Assembly: GCF_000484635.1 (NCBI RefSeq)
Contig: NZ_AXVM01000002.1
Span: forward strand, 372,001-436,000
Length of the DNA: 64,000 nucleotides
Direction: 5' to 3'
DNA from: Comamonas badia DSM 17552
Lineage (GTDB): Bacteria; Pseudomonadota; Gammaproteobacteria; Burkholderiales; Burkholderiaceae_C
Shown here: piece by piece, positions 8,972 through 20,170 of the stretch
How positions within the stretch are numbered: position 1 is the first letter of the stretch
How the letters are laid out: each line of letters opens with the position of its first letter
Translations under genes and position numbers: made by a program
The notes under the pieces: generated by a model
The model's input: the letters and a program-made list of their open reading frames with translations, nothing else
Database searches by the model: none
Told to the model about the DNA's origin: nothing

Positions 8972-10669
8972 ATGCTTAACAGAACGATGAAGCGAAGCGC
9001 TTTTGCTCTGACGGCGGCAGCATCGGCGCTTCTCTTTGCCGCCAGCCTGGCGAACGCCCAGGAATGGGGCACGTATGGCGGCGACGCCGGCAACACACGC
9101 TTCAGCAAGGCCGCGCAGGTCACGGTCAGGAACGTCGGCAACCTGCATGTCAAATGGACGCTGCAGCTCGGCTCGCTGCGTTCGCAGGAATCCACGCCCA
9201 TCGTCATCGGCGACACCATGTACGTGACCTCCTCGTTCGGCCCCGCCACGGTGTTTGCCGTGGATGCCAGGACCGGCACGCTCAAATGGCGCTACCAGCC
9301 GGACGTGCCCAAGGGCATAGACCAGTACGCCTGCTGCGACGTCGGCAACCGCGGCGTGACCTACAGCGATGGCAAGATTTTCGTCGGTCGCCTGGATGCC
9401 AACGTCGTCGCACTCGATGCCAAGACGGGCAAGGAACTCTGGAAGACGGCCATCACCGACTACAAGAACGGCTCGGTCATCACCTCGCCGCCCACCGCGG
9501 TGAAAAACCTCGTGATTTCCGGCTACGGCGGCGGCGAGTATGGCGCGCGCGGCTCCATCGTCGCGCTCGACCAGGCAACCGGCAAGGAGGTCTGGCGCAC
9601 CTACACCGTGCCGTTGCCCGATGAGCCCAACGGCAACACCTGGAAGGGCGATTCGGCCAAGAACGGCGGCGGCGCCGCCTGGTATGTCGGCTCCTACGAT
9701 CCCCAGCTCAATCTGGTGTACTACGGCACCAGCAACCCCTCGCCCTGGGCGGCGGTGGTGCGCGGCAGCGACACCTCCGACATCGGCGAGCAGACCAACC
9801 TGTACACCGCGTCCGTGGTGGCACTGGATGCGGGCACGGGCCAGATCAAGTGGCACTACCAGTTCACGCCGCACGACGCCTGGGACTATGACGGCGTGAA
9901 CGAAATGGTGCTGGGCGACCTGAGCATAGCCGGCAAGAAGACGCCGGTGCTGATGCACGCCAACCGCAACGGCTTCTTCTATGTGCTCAACCGCGCCGAC
10001 GGCAAGCTGATTTCAGCCGAACCTTTCGTTGACATGAACTGGGCCAGCAAGGTGGATCTGGCGACGGGCCGGCCGGTGGAAACCCCGGGCAACAAGATGC
10101 GCCCCGGCATGGACCGCAAGGCGGTGGACATCTGCCCCAGCCTGCTGGGTGGCAAGAACTGGATGCCCATGACCTACGACCAGTCCACGGGCCTGGTCTA
10201 CATCCCGACCAACAACCTGTGCATGGACATGGTCGACACGCAGCCGGAGTACAAGCGCGGCGCCTTCTACCTGGGCAATGATTTCCAGGTCAAGAAGCCG
10301 GTGAAGGGCGACTACATGGGCGGGCTGACGGCATGGAACCCGGTGACGCACAAGCAGGCCTGGCTGGACAAGAACCCGCTGCCATGGACGGGCGGGACGA
10401 TGTCCACGGCCGGCGGCATCGTCTTCCAGGGCAATGTGCAAGGCTGGTTCAACGCCTATGACGCCAAGAGCGGCAAGCAGCTCTGGGGCTTCAACACCGG
10501 CTCCGGCATCTCGGCCGCACCGATGACCTACACCCTGGACGGCAAGCAGTATGTCGCCGTGGTCTCGGGCCGCACCGAAAGCATCCCGGCCTTCATGGGA
10601 GACATCGGCGCGGACGTGGTCAACGCGAGCTCCGAAGGCGGCACCCTGTTCGTCTTTGCCCTGAACTGA
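8972..10669 (+). CDS. PQQ-dependent alcohol dehydrogenase, lanthanide type (XoxF/PedH-like)
   Basis: A 565-aa periplasmic quinoprotein: signal peptide to about residue 29 (ASLANA/QEWG), then an eight-bladed PQQ propeller with W-motif repeats. The vicinal disulfide is Cys121-Cys122 (YACCDVGNRG), GGEYGARG carries the PQQ-contacting Glu, and HANRNGFFYVLNR the conserved Arg. The catalytic Asp305 in WDYDG is followed two residues later by Asp307; that extra Asp is the known marker of rare-earth-dependent XoxF/ExaF/PedH enzymes, whereas Ca enzymes usually have Ala or Ser there. No haem domain is fused. The next gene, 18 bp away, is its probable electron-acceptor/assembly partner. Substrate (methanol, ethanol or another alcohol) is not decidable from sequence. 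Confidence 0.92.
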   Translation: MLNRTMKRSAFALTAAASALLFAASLANAQEWGTYGGDAGNTRFSKAAQVTVRNVGNLHVKWTLQLGSLRSQESTPIVIGDTMYVTSSFGPATVFAVDARTGTLKWRYQPDVPKGIDQYACCDVGNRGVTYSDGKIFVGRLDANVVALDAKTGKELWKTAITDYKNGSVITSPPTAVKNLVISGYGGGEYGARGSIVALDQATGKEVWRTYTVPLPDEPNGNTWKGDSAKNGGGAAWYVGSYDPQLNLVYYGTSNPSPWAAVVRGSDTSDIGEQTNLYTASVVALDAGTGQIKWHYQFTPHDAWDYDGVNEMVLGDLSIAGKKTPVLMHANRNGFFYVLNRADGKLISAEPFVDMNWASKVDLATGRPVETPGNKMRPGMDRKAVDICPSLLGGKNWMPMTYDQSTGLVYIPTNNLCMDMVDTQPEYKRGAFYLGNDFQVKKPVKGDYMGGLTAWNPVTHKQAWLDKNPLPWTGGTMSTAGGIVFQGNVQGWFNAYDAKSGKQLWGFNTGSGISAAPMTYTLDGKQYVAVVSGRTESIPAFMGDIGADVVNASSEGGTLFVFALN

Positions 10670-10687
10670 TGAAGAAAGTGTGAAACC

Positions 10688-11827
10688 ATGAACCTCAAGA
10701 CAGCATGGATCTGGGGTCTGGTTTCTGCAGTGCTGGCAGCTGGCGCCCTGGCGGCGCCGGCTGCATCCGCCGAAACCTTGCGCATCTGCAGCGACCCGGA
10801 CAATCTCCCCTACAGCAAGGCCGAAGGCGCCGAGCATGGCCTGTACGTGGATCTGGCCAACCTGGTGGCGCAGAAGCTCGGCGCGCAGCCGCGATACGTC
10901 TGGTGGCTTTCGATGAACCAGCGCAAGGCGCTGCGCAACACCATCCTCGCCGGCAAGTGCGATGCCTATTTCGCCCTGCCGGCCGACAAGGACTACGGCA
11001 CGCGCGGCATGAAGCGCACCCAGGCCTTCCTGGATGTCGCCTACGCCGTGGTGGCGCCGCCATCATTCAGCTTCTCGCGGCTGGCCGACCTCAAGGGCAA
11101 GCGCATCGGCGTCGGATTTGCGTCCACCCCGCAGATCGTCCTGGCGGCGCAGGGTGGCTACACCACCGTCACCTACCGCACCGACGCCGAGATCCTCGCG
11201 GCGCTGGACAAGGGTGAAATCGATGTCGCCTTCATGTGGGGGCCCGCCGCGGGCTACGACAACCTCACCCGCTATCACGGCCGCTGGCGCGTGACGCCGG
11301 TCGCGGGTGAACACATGGACCACCAGGTCGCGGTCGCCGTGCCGGCAAAAGATGCCGCGCTGCTGGCACGCATCGACGCCGCACTGACCGAACTGCGCCC
11401 CCAGATCACGGCACTCGCTGATAAATACGGCTTTCCGCAAGGCCAACCCGTGGCGGTAGGCATGGCACAGGTCCAGGCCGGGCCCGCCGACGTCGCACTG
11501 GTGCCGACGGCTGCCGGTGGTACACCCTACGGGCAGCCCTCGCCCTACCGGATGATGGCAGTGGCTGCCGCCGACCCGGCGGCAGCCGGGCGCGAGCTGT
11601 TCAACAGCACCTGTTCACACTGCCATTCGCCCAACGGCGCCAGCCCCATCCGCGCGCGCGACCTGCGCCGGCTCAAGGGCAAGTACGGCGACGACTGGCT
11701 GAAAGAGGCCAAGCAAACCATCGAGGAAGGCCGCCCCGACGCCGGCATGCCGACCTGGGGCGGTACGCTGAAGGAAGACCAGATCAACGACATTCTGGCG
11801 TTCTTCAAGACCATCCAGAACAACTGA
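10688..11827 (+). CDS. XoxJ-like periplasmic binding domain fused to a cytochrome c domain
   Basis: A 379-aa exported protein: signal peptide to about residue 28 (AASA/ETLRI), a periplasmic solute-binding fold of the MxaJ/XoxJ type (residues about 30-250; starts ETLRICSDPDNLPYSK and contains WWLSMNQRKALRNTILAGKC), a linker with Pro/Ala/Gly, then a mono-haem cytochrome c domain with C309-S-H-C312-H313 and a likely axial Met354 in AGMPTWGG. In methylotrophs xoxJ and the cytochrome xoxG are separate genes next to xoxF; here the two parts appear joined. It lies 18 bp after the dehydrogenase and is presumably co-expressed with it, taking electrons from the reduced PQQ. Domain calls are firm, the fused-function reading is inference. 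Confidence 0.88.
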   Translation: MNLKTAWIWGLVSAVLAAGALAAPAASAETLRICSDPDNLPYSKAEGAEHGLYVDLANLVAQKLGAQPRYVWWLSMNQRKALRNTILAGKCDAYFALPADKDYGTRGMKRTQAFLDVAYAVVAPPSFSFSRLADLKGKRIGVGFASTPQIVLAAQGGYTTVTYRTDAEILAALDKGEIDVAFMWGPAAGYDNLTRYHGRWRVTPVAGEHMDHQVAVAVPAKDAALLARIDAALTELRPQITALADKYGFPQGQPVAVGMAQVQAGPADVALVPTAAGGTPYGQPSPYRMMAVAAADPAAAGRELFNSTCSHCHSPNGASPIRARDLRRLKGKYGDDWLKEAKQTIEEGRPDAGMPTWGGTLKEDQINDILAFFKTIQNN

Positions 11828-11839
11828 CAGGCCGCGGGC

Positions 11840-12946
11840 TCAGGGTGCTGCGCCGAAATAACGCCGCTTCAGCGCTTCCACCCGCCCTCGGTCCAGTGCG
11901 CCCAGCACGTCCAGGGTCAGCGGCACGGTGAGCGCGCTGCCGCGCGGCAGGGCAAAACCGTAGCGGTCGCGGTTGAACACCCGCCCCACGACCGCCAAGC
12001 CGCTACCCGGGTTGGCGTGCACGTGGTATTCCAGCACCGGCGCATCGGCAATCACCGCGCGCACCTGGCCATCGCTCAGGGCGCGGCTGGCCTGCGCCAA
12101 ATCCGGATAGGTCCGCACCGCCAAGCCTTGGTCGCGGGCATAGGATTCCTCCACGGTGCCAGCGAGCACGCCCACCGGTTCACCGCGCAGATCGTTCACG
12201 CCGCTGATCTGGCTGCGCAGCGTCTGCGCCGTCATCACACTGGTGACCGACGAGGTGACGAAGGCCGCCACCGCAATGCCGCACAAAAGCAGCAGCGCCT
12301 GCCAGATGCGCCCCAGCCAGCCAAACCAGTTCTTGCGCACCGGCGTCTGGCCGCTGACGGCAAATTTCATCGCGGTATAGAAACTCTCGGCCAGGCCGTC
12401 AGGCCAGCGGCGCGGAAATGCCTTGTCGAAGCGCCGATCGAACAGCGTGAACAGCAAGGTAGCCACCAGCAACGCCAACGCAATCCATGCATACGCCCTG
12501 GCATAGCCCGCGCGCTGCATGCCACGCACAAACCCCAGCCAGCCGCTACCTTGTTCGGTGCTGACCATGATGCGCATGCCGCCATCGAACCACGGCTGGG
12601 TGAAGTCCATGCGCCGCGCGCGCTCCTGGTTGATCGTCAGGCTGCTGATCGCCAGATCCACCTGGCCGGCGCTCACGGCATCCAGCAGCTCGCCGAAGCT
12701 GGCGTAGCGGCGGTATTCAAAGGCACGGCCGTCACGCGCCGCCAGTTCTTCCCACAGTTCGATCGCCAGGCCCGTGGTGCGCCCGCCCTCCTCCATCACG
12801 AAAGGCGGGGCGATGGCGACGCCCACCGCCAGCGTTTTGCCAGACGCCGTTTGCGCCCCTGCCGCCCCCGCGGCCAGCACCAGCAAGGCCAGCCAGATGC
12901 CCGCGAGCCATGCAGCAGGGCGGCGGCGCCGAGGCGGATGCATCAT
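11840..12946 (-). CDS. Prokaryotic glutamate-receptor-like channel protein (SBP domain split by a two-helix pore)
   Basis: A 368-aa protein with an N-terminal signal/anchor (LAGIWLALLVLAAGAAGA), the first lobe of an amino-acid-type solute-binding domain (KTLAVGVAIAPPFVMEEGG, QVDLAISSLTINQERARRMD), a transmembrane helix (AYAWIALALLVATLLFTLF, near residue 155), a re-entrant pore region (ESFYTAMKFAVSGQTP), a second transmembrane helix (IWQALLLLCGIAVAAFVTSS) and then the second lobe (LRGEPVGVLAGT to the end). This order is that of GluR0-type bacterial ionotropic receptors. The potassium filter TVGYGD is absent, replaced by AVSGQTP. The ATG at 12946 overlaps the stop of the upstream LprI-like gene (ATGA), so the two are translationally coupled. 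Ligand and ion selectivity are unknown. Confidence 0.82.
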   Translation of the reverse strand: MMHPPRRRRPAAWLAGIWLALLVLAAGAAGAQTASGKTLAVGVAIAPPFVMEEGGRTTGLAIELWEELAARDGRAFEYRRYASFGELLDAVSAGQVDLAISSLTINQERARRMDFTQPWFDGGMRIMVSTEQGSGWLGFVRGMQRAGYARAYAWIALALLVATLLFTLFDRRFDKAFPRRWPDGLAESFYTAMKFAVSGQTPVRKNWFGWLGRIWQALLLLCGIAVAAFVTSSVTSVMTAQTLRSQISGVNDLRGEPVGVLAGTVEESYARDQGLAVRTYPDLAQASRALSDGQVRAVIADAPVLEYHVHANPGSGLAVVGRVFNRDRYGFALPRGSALTVPLTLDVLGALDRGRVEALKRRYFGAAP

Positions 12947-13389
12947 TTCATCGCAGGCCCGGGCACCGCGCACTGGGCCGCCGCCTGCTCACCGCCCTTG
13001 TAGCAGGCCAGATGGTCCTGCAGTTCGATGTTGCGCGTCCGCGTCAGCCCGGCCATGCAGTCGTTCATCATCATCGGGTAGATGCTGCCATCCGCCACAC
13101 GCATCGCGGTGAAGCTGCAGGCACTGCCGCGAAACCGCAACCAGTCGCGCTCGGCATGCGTCAGCAGGTCGCGCGCCTTTTGGTCCGCGCCCAGACGATC
13201 CATGATCTGCCGGTAGAGCTGGTTGAGCTGATCGTCCTCGCGCTTGAGCGCGGCCGAGGCGCAGGCGTTCAGCTGGGCCTGGGTTTGCGCCTTCTGGTAG
13301 CACGCATCATCCGCCGCCCGCGCGGCCAGCGCCGACCCCGCCAGACCCAGCACCGCCGTCGCTACGGCGGCAAGACAGGACACACGCAT
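12943..13389 (-). CDS. LprI-like (DUF1311) exported protein
   Basis: A 148-aa protein with a signal peptide (MRVSCLAAVATAVLGLAGSA, cleavage near residue 26) followed by a cysteine-containing domain of the lysozyme-inhibitor LprI/DUF1311 type: QTQAQLNACASAALKREDDQ, LNQLYRQIMDRLG and LLTHAERDWLRFRGSAC are the characteristic segments. Members are periplasmic; lysozyme inhibition has been shown only for some. I chose the ATG at 13389 because it starts the signal peptide; the reading frame extends 49 codons upstream without matching features. Overlaps the next gene by 4 bp. Confidence 0.85.
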   Translation of the reverse strand: MRVSCLAAVATAVLGLAGSALAARAADDACYQKAQTQAQLNACASAALKREDDQLNQLYRQIMDRLGADQKARDLLTHAERDWLRFRGSACSFTAMRVADGSIYPMMMNDCMAGLTRTRNIELQDHLACYKGGEQAAAQCAVPGPAMK

Positions 13390-13659
13390 CACGGAACTCC
13401 CCGGTTGGCTGATGAGCGGAAAAAACGTGTAAATCCTAATGCAAGCCAAGTCCCGCGCGACCGACGCCGGGTGTGCACATTGCCCGCGCGCCGCGTTGGG
13501 TGCGGGCACCCAGCCCAGCCTGCCATTTATTTTCAATAGCTGACTACGCTTGCTCTATATGCGCTGGAGGCACTTTTCGCCCCGAATCAGCGAAACAAGA
13601 GTGCGACGGGGAAGCTGTCCCAGACAGTGGCGGCGCAATGGCGGCGCAGTGGCGGGAAT
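13390..13659. other. Intergenic region between the LprI-like gene and gph
   Basis: A 270-bp stretch between the start of the LprI-like gene and the stop of gph (both on the minus strand). Apart from the dispersed repeat copy at 13530-13577 and the presumed promoter of the LprI-like gene near 13400-13450 (locally AT-richer), I see nothing recognisable in it. Confidence 0.6.
13530..13577 (+). repeat. Dispersed ~48-bp repeat, copy 2 (intergenic)
   Basis: Reads TTTTCAATAGCTGACTACGC, TTGCTCTATATGCGCT and GGAGGCACTTTT. It matches the rarA copy position by position over the ATAGCTG, CGCTTGCT and TGCGCT blocks, and the reverse complements of the copies at 31340 and 35845, including the GGAGGC block. 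Confidence 0.8.
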
Positions 13660-14331
13660 CTAACCGAGCAAGTCCAGGCACTGCATCGGGTGTTCCACGC
13701 TGGCATCCGCGCCCCAGCCCTGCGCATTCGCATCGACGCCAAGGTAGCCATAGAGCGCCGCCACCGTCCCCATGCCCGCCGAACGCCCAGCCAGCATGTC
13801 GCGCTCGTCATCACCCACGTAGATGCAGTCTGACGGCGCAAGCTGCAGCCGCCCGCAGGCCTCCAGCAGCGAAGCGGGATGCGGCTTCATGTGCGCCGTG
13901 GTATCGCCGCTCACAAACGCGCTGCTGGTCGCAAAAAGGGGCAGGCGCGCAGCAATCAGGCGGGTGAACCGCTCGTATTTATTGGTGACCACACCCCATG
14001 GCAAGCTCCGCGCCTGCAGCGCTTCAATGAGTGGCAGCACCCCCTCGAACACCTGCGTGCGGTGGTGGATGCAGGCCTCGTAGCGGTCGAAGAATTCCTC
14101 GCGCAGCGCGGCAAACGCTGGCTGATCGGGCGCCACGCCAAACGCCACGCCCATCATGCCGCGCGCGCCCATGCCGGCATAAGCCCGATAGGCGGCCAGC
14201 CCCAGCGGCTGCAGCCCCCGCGCCAGGCGCATCTGCTCGGCGGCGGCGCCCAGATCCGGCGCACTGTCGATCAAGGTGCCATCCAGATCAAACAGCACCG
14301 CCCGGATGCCGTGAAACACCGCGCCGCTCAT
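13660..14331 (-). CDS. gph: Phosphoglycolate phosphatase-like HAD hydrolase
   Basis: A 223-aa HAD-superfamily phosphatase: motif I is FDLDGTLID (nucleophile Asp near residue 13), motif II the TNK in [11 protein letters not shown], motif III the Lys in [12 protein letters not shown] and motif [11 protein letters not shown]. An alpha-helical cap follows motif I. Its ATG overlaps the ubiG stop codon (ATGA at 14328-14331), so it is coupled to ubiG, the usual ubiG-gph order of beta- and gammaproteobacteria. Substrate is 2-phosphoglycolate by family inference; the related MupP (MurNAc-6-P phosphatase) role, which also occurs next to ubiG, cannot be excluded. Confidence 0.9.
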   Translation of the reverse strand: MSGAVFHGIRAVLFDLDGTLIDSAPDLGAAAEQMRLARGLQPLGLAAYRAYAGMGARGMMGVAFGVAPDQPAFAALREEFFDRYEACIHHRTQVFEGVLPLIEALQARSLPWGVVTNKYERFTRLIAARLPLFATSSAFVSGDTTAHMKPHPASLLEACGRLQLAPSDCIYVGDDERDMLAGRSAGMGTVAALYGYLGVDANAQGWGADASVEHPMQCLDLLG

Positions 14332-15041
14332 GCCGCCGGCCGCTGCGTGGCAACGAGGTAGTTCACGCTGGTATCGCCATCGAGCCAATAGCGGCGCGTG
14401 AGCGGGTTGTACTGCATGCCGCGGGTGTGCAGCACGTCCAGACCGGCCGCGCGGCAGGCGCTGGCCAGTTCACTGGGGGTGATGAATTTGTTCCACTCGT
14501 GCGTGCCGCGCGGCAGAAGTTTGAGCACGTACTCCGCGCCCACGATGGCGAATGCGAACGACTTCGGATTGCGGTTGATGGTGGAAAAAAACACCCAGCC
14601 GCCAGGCTTGACCAAGCGTGCGCAGGCGGCAACGACCGAGGCCGGGTCGGGCACATGCTCCAGCATTTCCATGCAGGTTACGACATCAAAGCCAGCCGGG
14701 CTTTCCTCCGCCAGCGCCTCGGCGCTCACCTCGCGGTACGCCAGGTTGGTCATGCCCGCCTCCAGCGCATGCAGCTGCGCCACCCGCAGCGGCTTGGTGG
14801 CGAGATCGATCCCCGTCACCTGCACCGCCTTGCCGGCCATGGATTCCGCCAGAATGCCGCCGCCGCAGCCCACGTCCAGCACCTGCCTGCCCGCCAAGGG
14901 CGCAATGCCATCGATCCACGCCAGGCGCAGCGGGTTGATCTGGTGCAGCGGGCGAAATTCGCCGTCGGCATCCCACCAGCGGTGGGCAAGCTCAGAAAAT
15001 TTTTCGAGTTCGGCCGGATCGGCGTTCACGGAGGTCGTCAT
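14328..15041 (-). CDS. ubiG: Ubiquinone biosynthesis O-methyltransferase
   Basis: A 237-aa SAM-dependent methyltransferase catalysing both O-methylations in ubiquinone synthesis, associated with the inner membrane. N-terminal [19 protein letters not shown] and INPLRLAWI are diagnostic UbiG segments; SAM motif I is [13 protein letters not shown] (near residue 52) and post-motifs [15 protein letters not shown] and [15 protein letters not shown] follow. I chose the ATG at 15041; an ATG 33 bp upstream adds unconserved residues. Downstream gph overlaps it by 4 bp. Divergent from carA with 205 bp between. Confidence 0.95.
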   Translation of the reverse strand: MTTSVNADPAELEKFSELAHRWWDADGEFRPLHQINPLRLAWIDGIAPLAGRQVLDVGCGGGILAESMAGKAVQVTGIDLATKPLRVAQLHALEAGMTNLAYREVSAEALAEESPAGFDVVTCMEMLEHVPDPASVVAACARLVKPGGWVFFSTINRNPKSFAFAIVGAEYVLKLLPRGTHEWNKFITPSELASACRAAGLDVLHTRGMQYNPLTRRYWLDGDTSVNYLVATQRPAA

Positions 15042-15117
15042 GTCCCGATTGTCCCATTCACAATCATGCTGCATTGCATCAAATTTCGCCAGAAGCCAAC
15101 GGTCTGGGCTGCAACCG

Positions 15118-15125
15118 TTTAAAAT
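15118..15125 (+). promoter_or_regulatory. Candidate -10 element for carAB
   Basis: TTTAAAAT is the only AT-rich hexamer-like block in the right position of the ubiG-carA gap, and would give a leader of roughly 115 nt before carA that contains the hairpins described separately. The -35 is poor (no clear TTGACA), so the assignment is tentative. Confidence 0.45.
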
Positions 15126-15240
15126 GGGCGGCTTTCACACACAACAGTCGCCCGGCAGCATCCCAAGCAAGCTTCACGAAACCGCGCTCAGGATGCCATC
15201 CATTCCGAGCGCGACCGGGCGACCCGAGCTTTTTTCGGAG
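15126..15240 (+). promoter_or_regulatory. Possible attenuator in the carA leader
   Basis: TCGCCCGG (15148-15155) pairs perfectly with CCGGGCGA (15215-15222), enclosing an inner 7-bp stem CGCGCTC (15183-15189)/GAGCGCG (15207-15213). The long stem is followed within 8 nt by six T residues (15230-15235), a terminator-like end, and then directly by the ribosome binding site GGAG (15237-15240). Upstream GGGCGGC (15126-15132) can pair 6 of 7 with GTCGCCC (15147-15153), which would exclude the terminator stem. This mutual exclusion is what transcription attenuators show; pyrimidine control of carAB makes such a device plausible. Confidence 0.55.
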
Positions 15241-15246
15241 AACCCC

Positions 15247-16419
15247 GTGCTTTCGTCACTCAAGCAAACCTTCCCGCCCGCGATCCTCGCGCTGGCCGAT
15301 GGAACGGTCTTCACAGGCAACTCAGTGGGCAGCCCAGGCAGCACCAGCGGCGAGGTGGTGTTCAACACCGCGATGACCGGCTACCAGGAGATCCTCACCG
15401 ATCCCAGCTATTGCCGGCAACTCGTCACCCTCACCTACCCGCACATCGGCAACACCGGCACCAACGAAGAAGACAACGAAGCCGGACAAGTCTGGGCCGC
15501 CGGACTCATCATCAAGGATCTGCCGCTGCTGGCGAGCAACTGGCGCATGATCGAAACACTGCCCGCCTACCTCACGCACCACCGCACGGTGGCGATCGCC
15601 AACATCGATACGCGCCGCCTCACGCGCCACTTGCGCGAGCACGGCGCGCAAAACGGCGCCATCCTGGCGCTGGCCGCGGATGAAACCATCACCAGGGAAC
15701 GGATTGCCGAGACCATCGCCGCCGCCAAGGCCGTGCCCGACATGACCGGCATGGACCTGGCCAAGGTGGTCAGCACCAAGGAGCCTTACGTCTGGAACCA
15801 GACCAAGTGGCGACTGGGCACGGGCTATGGCACGCTCGATGAGCCGCGCTACCGCGTGGTGGCCTACGATTTCGGCATCAAACGCAACATCCTGCGCCTG
15901 CTGGCCGAACGCGGCTGCAGCGTCACGGTGGTGCCCGCGCAGACGCCCGCCGCCGAGGTGTTCGCGATGAAGCCCGACGGCATCTTCCTCTCCAACGGCC
16001 CTGGTGACCCCGCCGCCTGCGACTACGCGGTGACTGCCGTGCGCTCCATCATGGCGGGCGACATTCCGGTGTTCGGCATCTGCCTGGGCCACCAGATCAT
16101 GGCGCTGGCCAGTGGCGCCAAAACCTTCAAGATGACGCACGGCCACCACGGAGCCAACCACCCGGTGAAGGACCTGGACAGCGGCCGCGTGGCCATCACC
16201 AGCCAGAACCACGGCTTCGCGGTAGACATGCAGCAGCTGCCGGACAACCTGCGCGCCACGCACATCAGCCTGTTCGACAACACGCTGCAGGGCATGCAGT
16301 GCAAGGCCAAGCCGATGTTCAGCTTCCAGGGCCACCCCGAAGCCTCGCCCGGCCTGCACGACGTGGACTACCTGTTCGACCGCTTCGCCGACCTGCTGCA
16401 CGCGGCCAAGGCACAGTGA
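15247..16419 (+). CDS. carA: Carbamoyl-phosphate synthase small (glutaminase) subunit
   Basis: A 390-aa protein that hydrolyses glutamine and passes ammonia to CarB for carbamoyl phosphate synthesis (arginine and pyrimidines). N-terminal CarA domain ([20 protein letters not shown] near residue 40) and C-terminal class I glutamine amidotransferase with the nucleophile Cys279 in FGICLGHQ and His/Glu in [11 protein letters not shown] chose GTG at 15247 because GGAG (15237-15240) is 6 bp upstream and the following [20 protein letters not shown] matches the usual N-terminus; the open frame upstream is the leader. Confidence 0.95.
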   Translation: MLSSLKQTFPPAILALADGTVFTGNSVGSPGSTSGEVVFNTAMTGYQEILTDPSYCRQLVTLTYPHIGNTGTNEEDNEAGQVWAAGLIIKDLPLLASNWRMIETLPAYLTHHRTVAIANIDTRRLTRHLREHGAQNGAILALAADETITRERIAETIAAAKAVPDMTGMDLAKVVSTKEPYVWNQTKWRLGTGYGTLDEPRYRVVAYDFGIKRNILRLLAERGCSVTVVPAQTPAAEVFAMKPDGIFLSNGPGDPAACDYAVTAVRSIMAGDIPVFGICLGHQIMALASGAKTFKMTHGHHGANHPVKDLDSGRVAITSQNHGFAVDMQQLPDNLRATHISLFDNTLQGMQCKAKPMFSFQGHPEASPGLHDVDYLFDRFADLLHAAKAQ

Positions 16420-16441
16420 ACGGCCGCCGCGCAGCAGCACG

Positions 16442-16819
16442 ATGAAACTCTTCAGCTTCCCGCAGGCCATGCTGGAAAAAGCGATCGCCAAACGCATCCT
16501 CTCGCTGCAGGGTGAGGAGCGCACATGGTTCACCGCCCACTGGCAGCAAAAGCCCTACAAGAAGGCCTTTATCGAACGCAAGGCCATGCCGCTGGTCACC
16601 CTGGTGGCGAAGGGCAAGACCTGGGACGTCGCCACGTTTGATGAAGCGCTTGCCGAGTGGGACGTGAGCTTTCACGAAGCCGAAGCCGCCGTGCTGCGCC
16701 CGCTGATAGAAGGCGACGGCCTGCTGCAACTGATGCAGAAAAACCTGCCGCCCGAGCGCGCCGAAAAACTCCTGCAGCACCTGGCCCGCCGCCCCGCCAG
16801 CCTGCCCATTACCGAATAA
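16442..16819 (+). CDS. Conserved-looking hypothetical protein between carA and carB
   Basis: A 125-aa soluble protein that I do not recognise. It has no signal peptide, membrane segment or cysteine; the C-terminal half is predicted helical and acidic (FDEALAEWDVSFHEAEAAVL, LLQLMQKNLPPERAEKLLQH). Codon use and GC match the neighbours, and it is spaced 22 bp after carA and 12 bp before carB, so it must be made from the same transcript. The location suggests a link to carbamoyl phosphate synthesis or just a stable operon insertion; nothing in the sequence decides. Confidence 0.8.
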   Translation: MKLFSFPQAMLEKAIAKRILSLQGEERTWFTAHWQQKPYKKAFIERKAMPLVTLVAKGKTWDVATFDEALAEWDVSFHEAEAAVLRPLIEGDGLLQLMQKNLPPERAEKLLQHLARRPASLPITE

Positions 16820-16831
16820 AGCAAGAACACC

Positions 16832-20113
<3,282 letters not shown>

Positions 20114-20137
20114 ACCCGCGCCACGCAGTACAACGCA

Positions 20138-20164
20138 ACGGCCACCCGCGGGTGGCCGTTTTTT
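20138..20164 (+). terminator. Intrinsic terminator after carB
   Basis: A perfect 11-bp inverted repeat, ACGGCCACCCG/CGGGTGGCCGT (20138-20159), runs into six T residues. It separates the convergent carB and carbonic anhydrase genes and could serve both strands, although the A-tract on the other side is weak. Confidence 0.88.
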
Positions 20165-20170
20165 GCCGAT

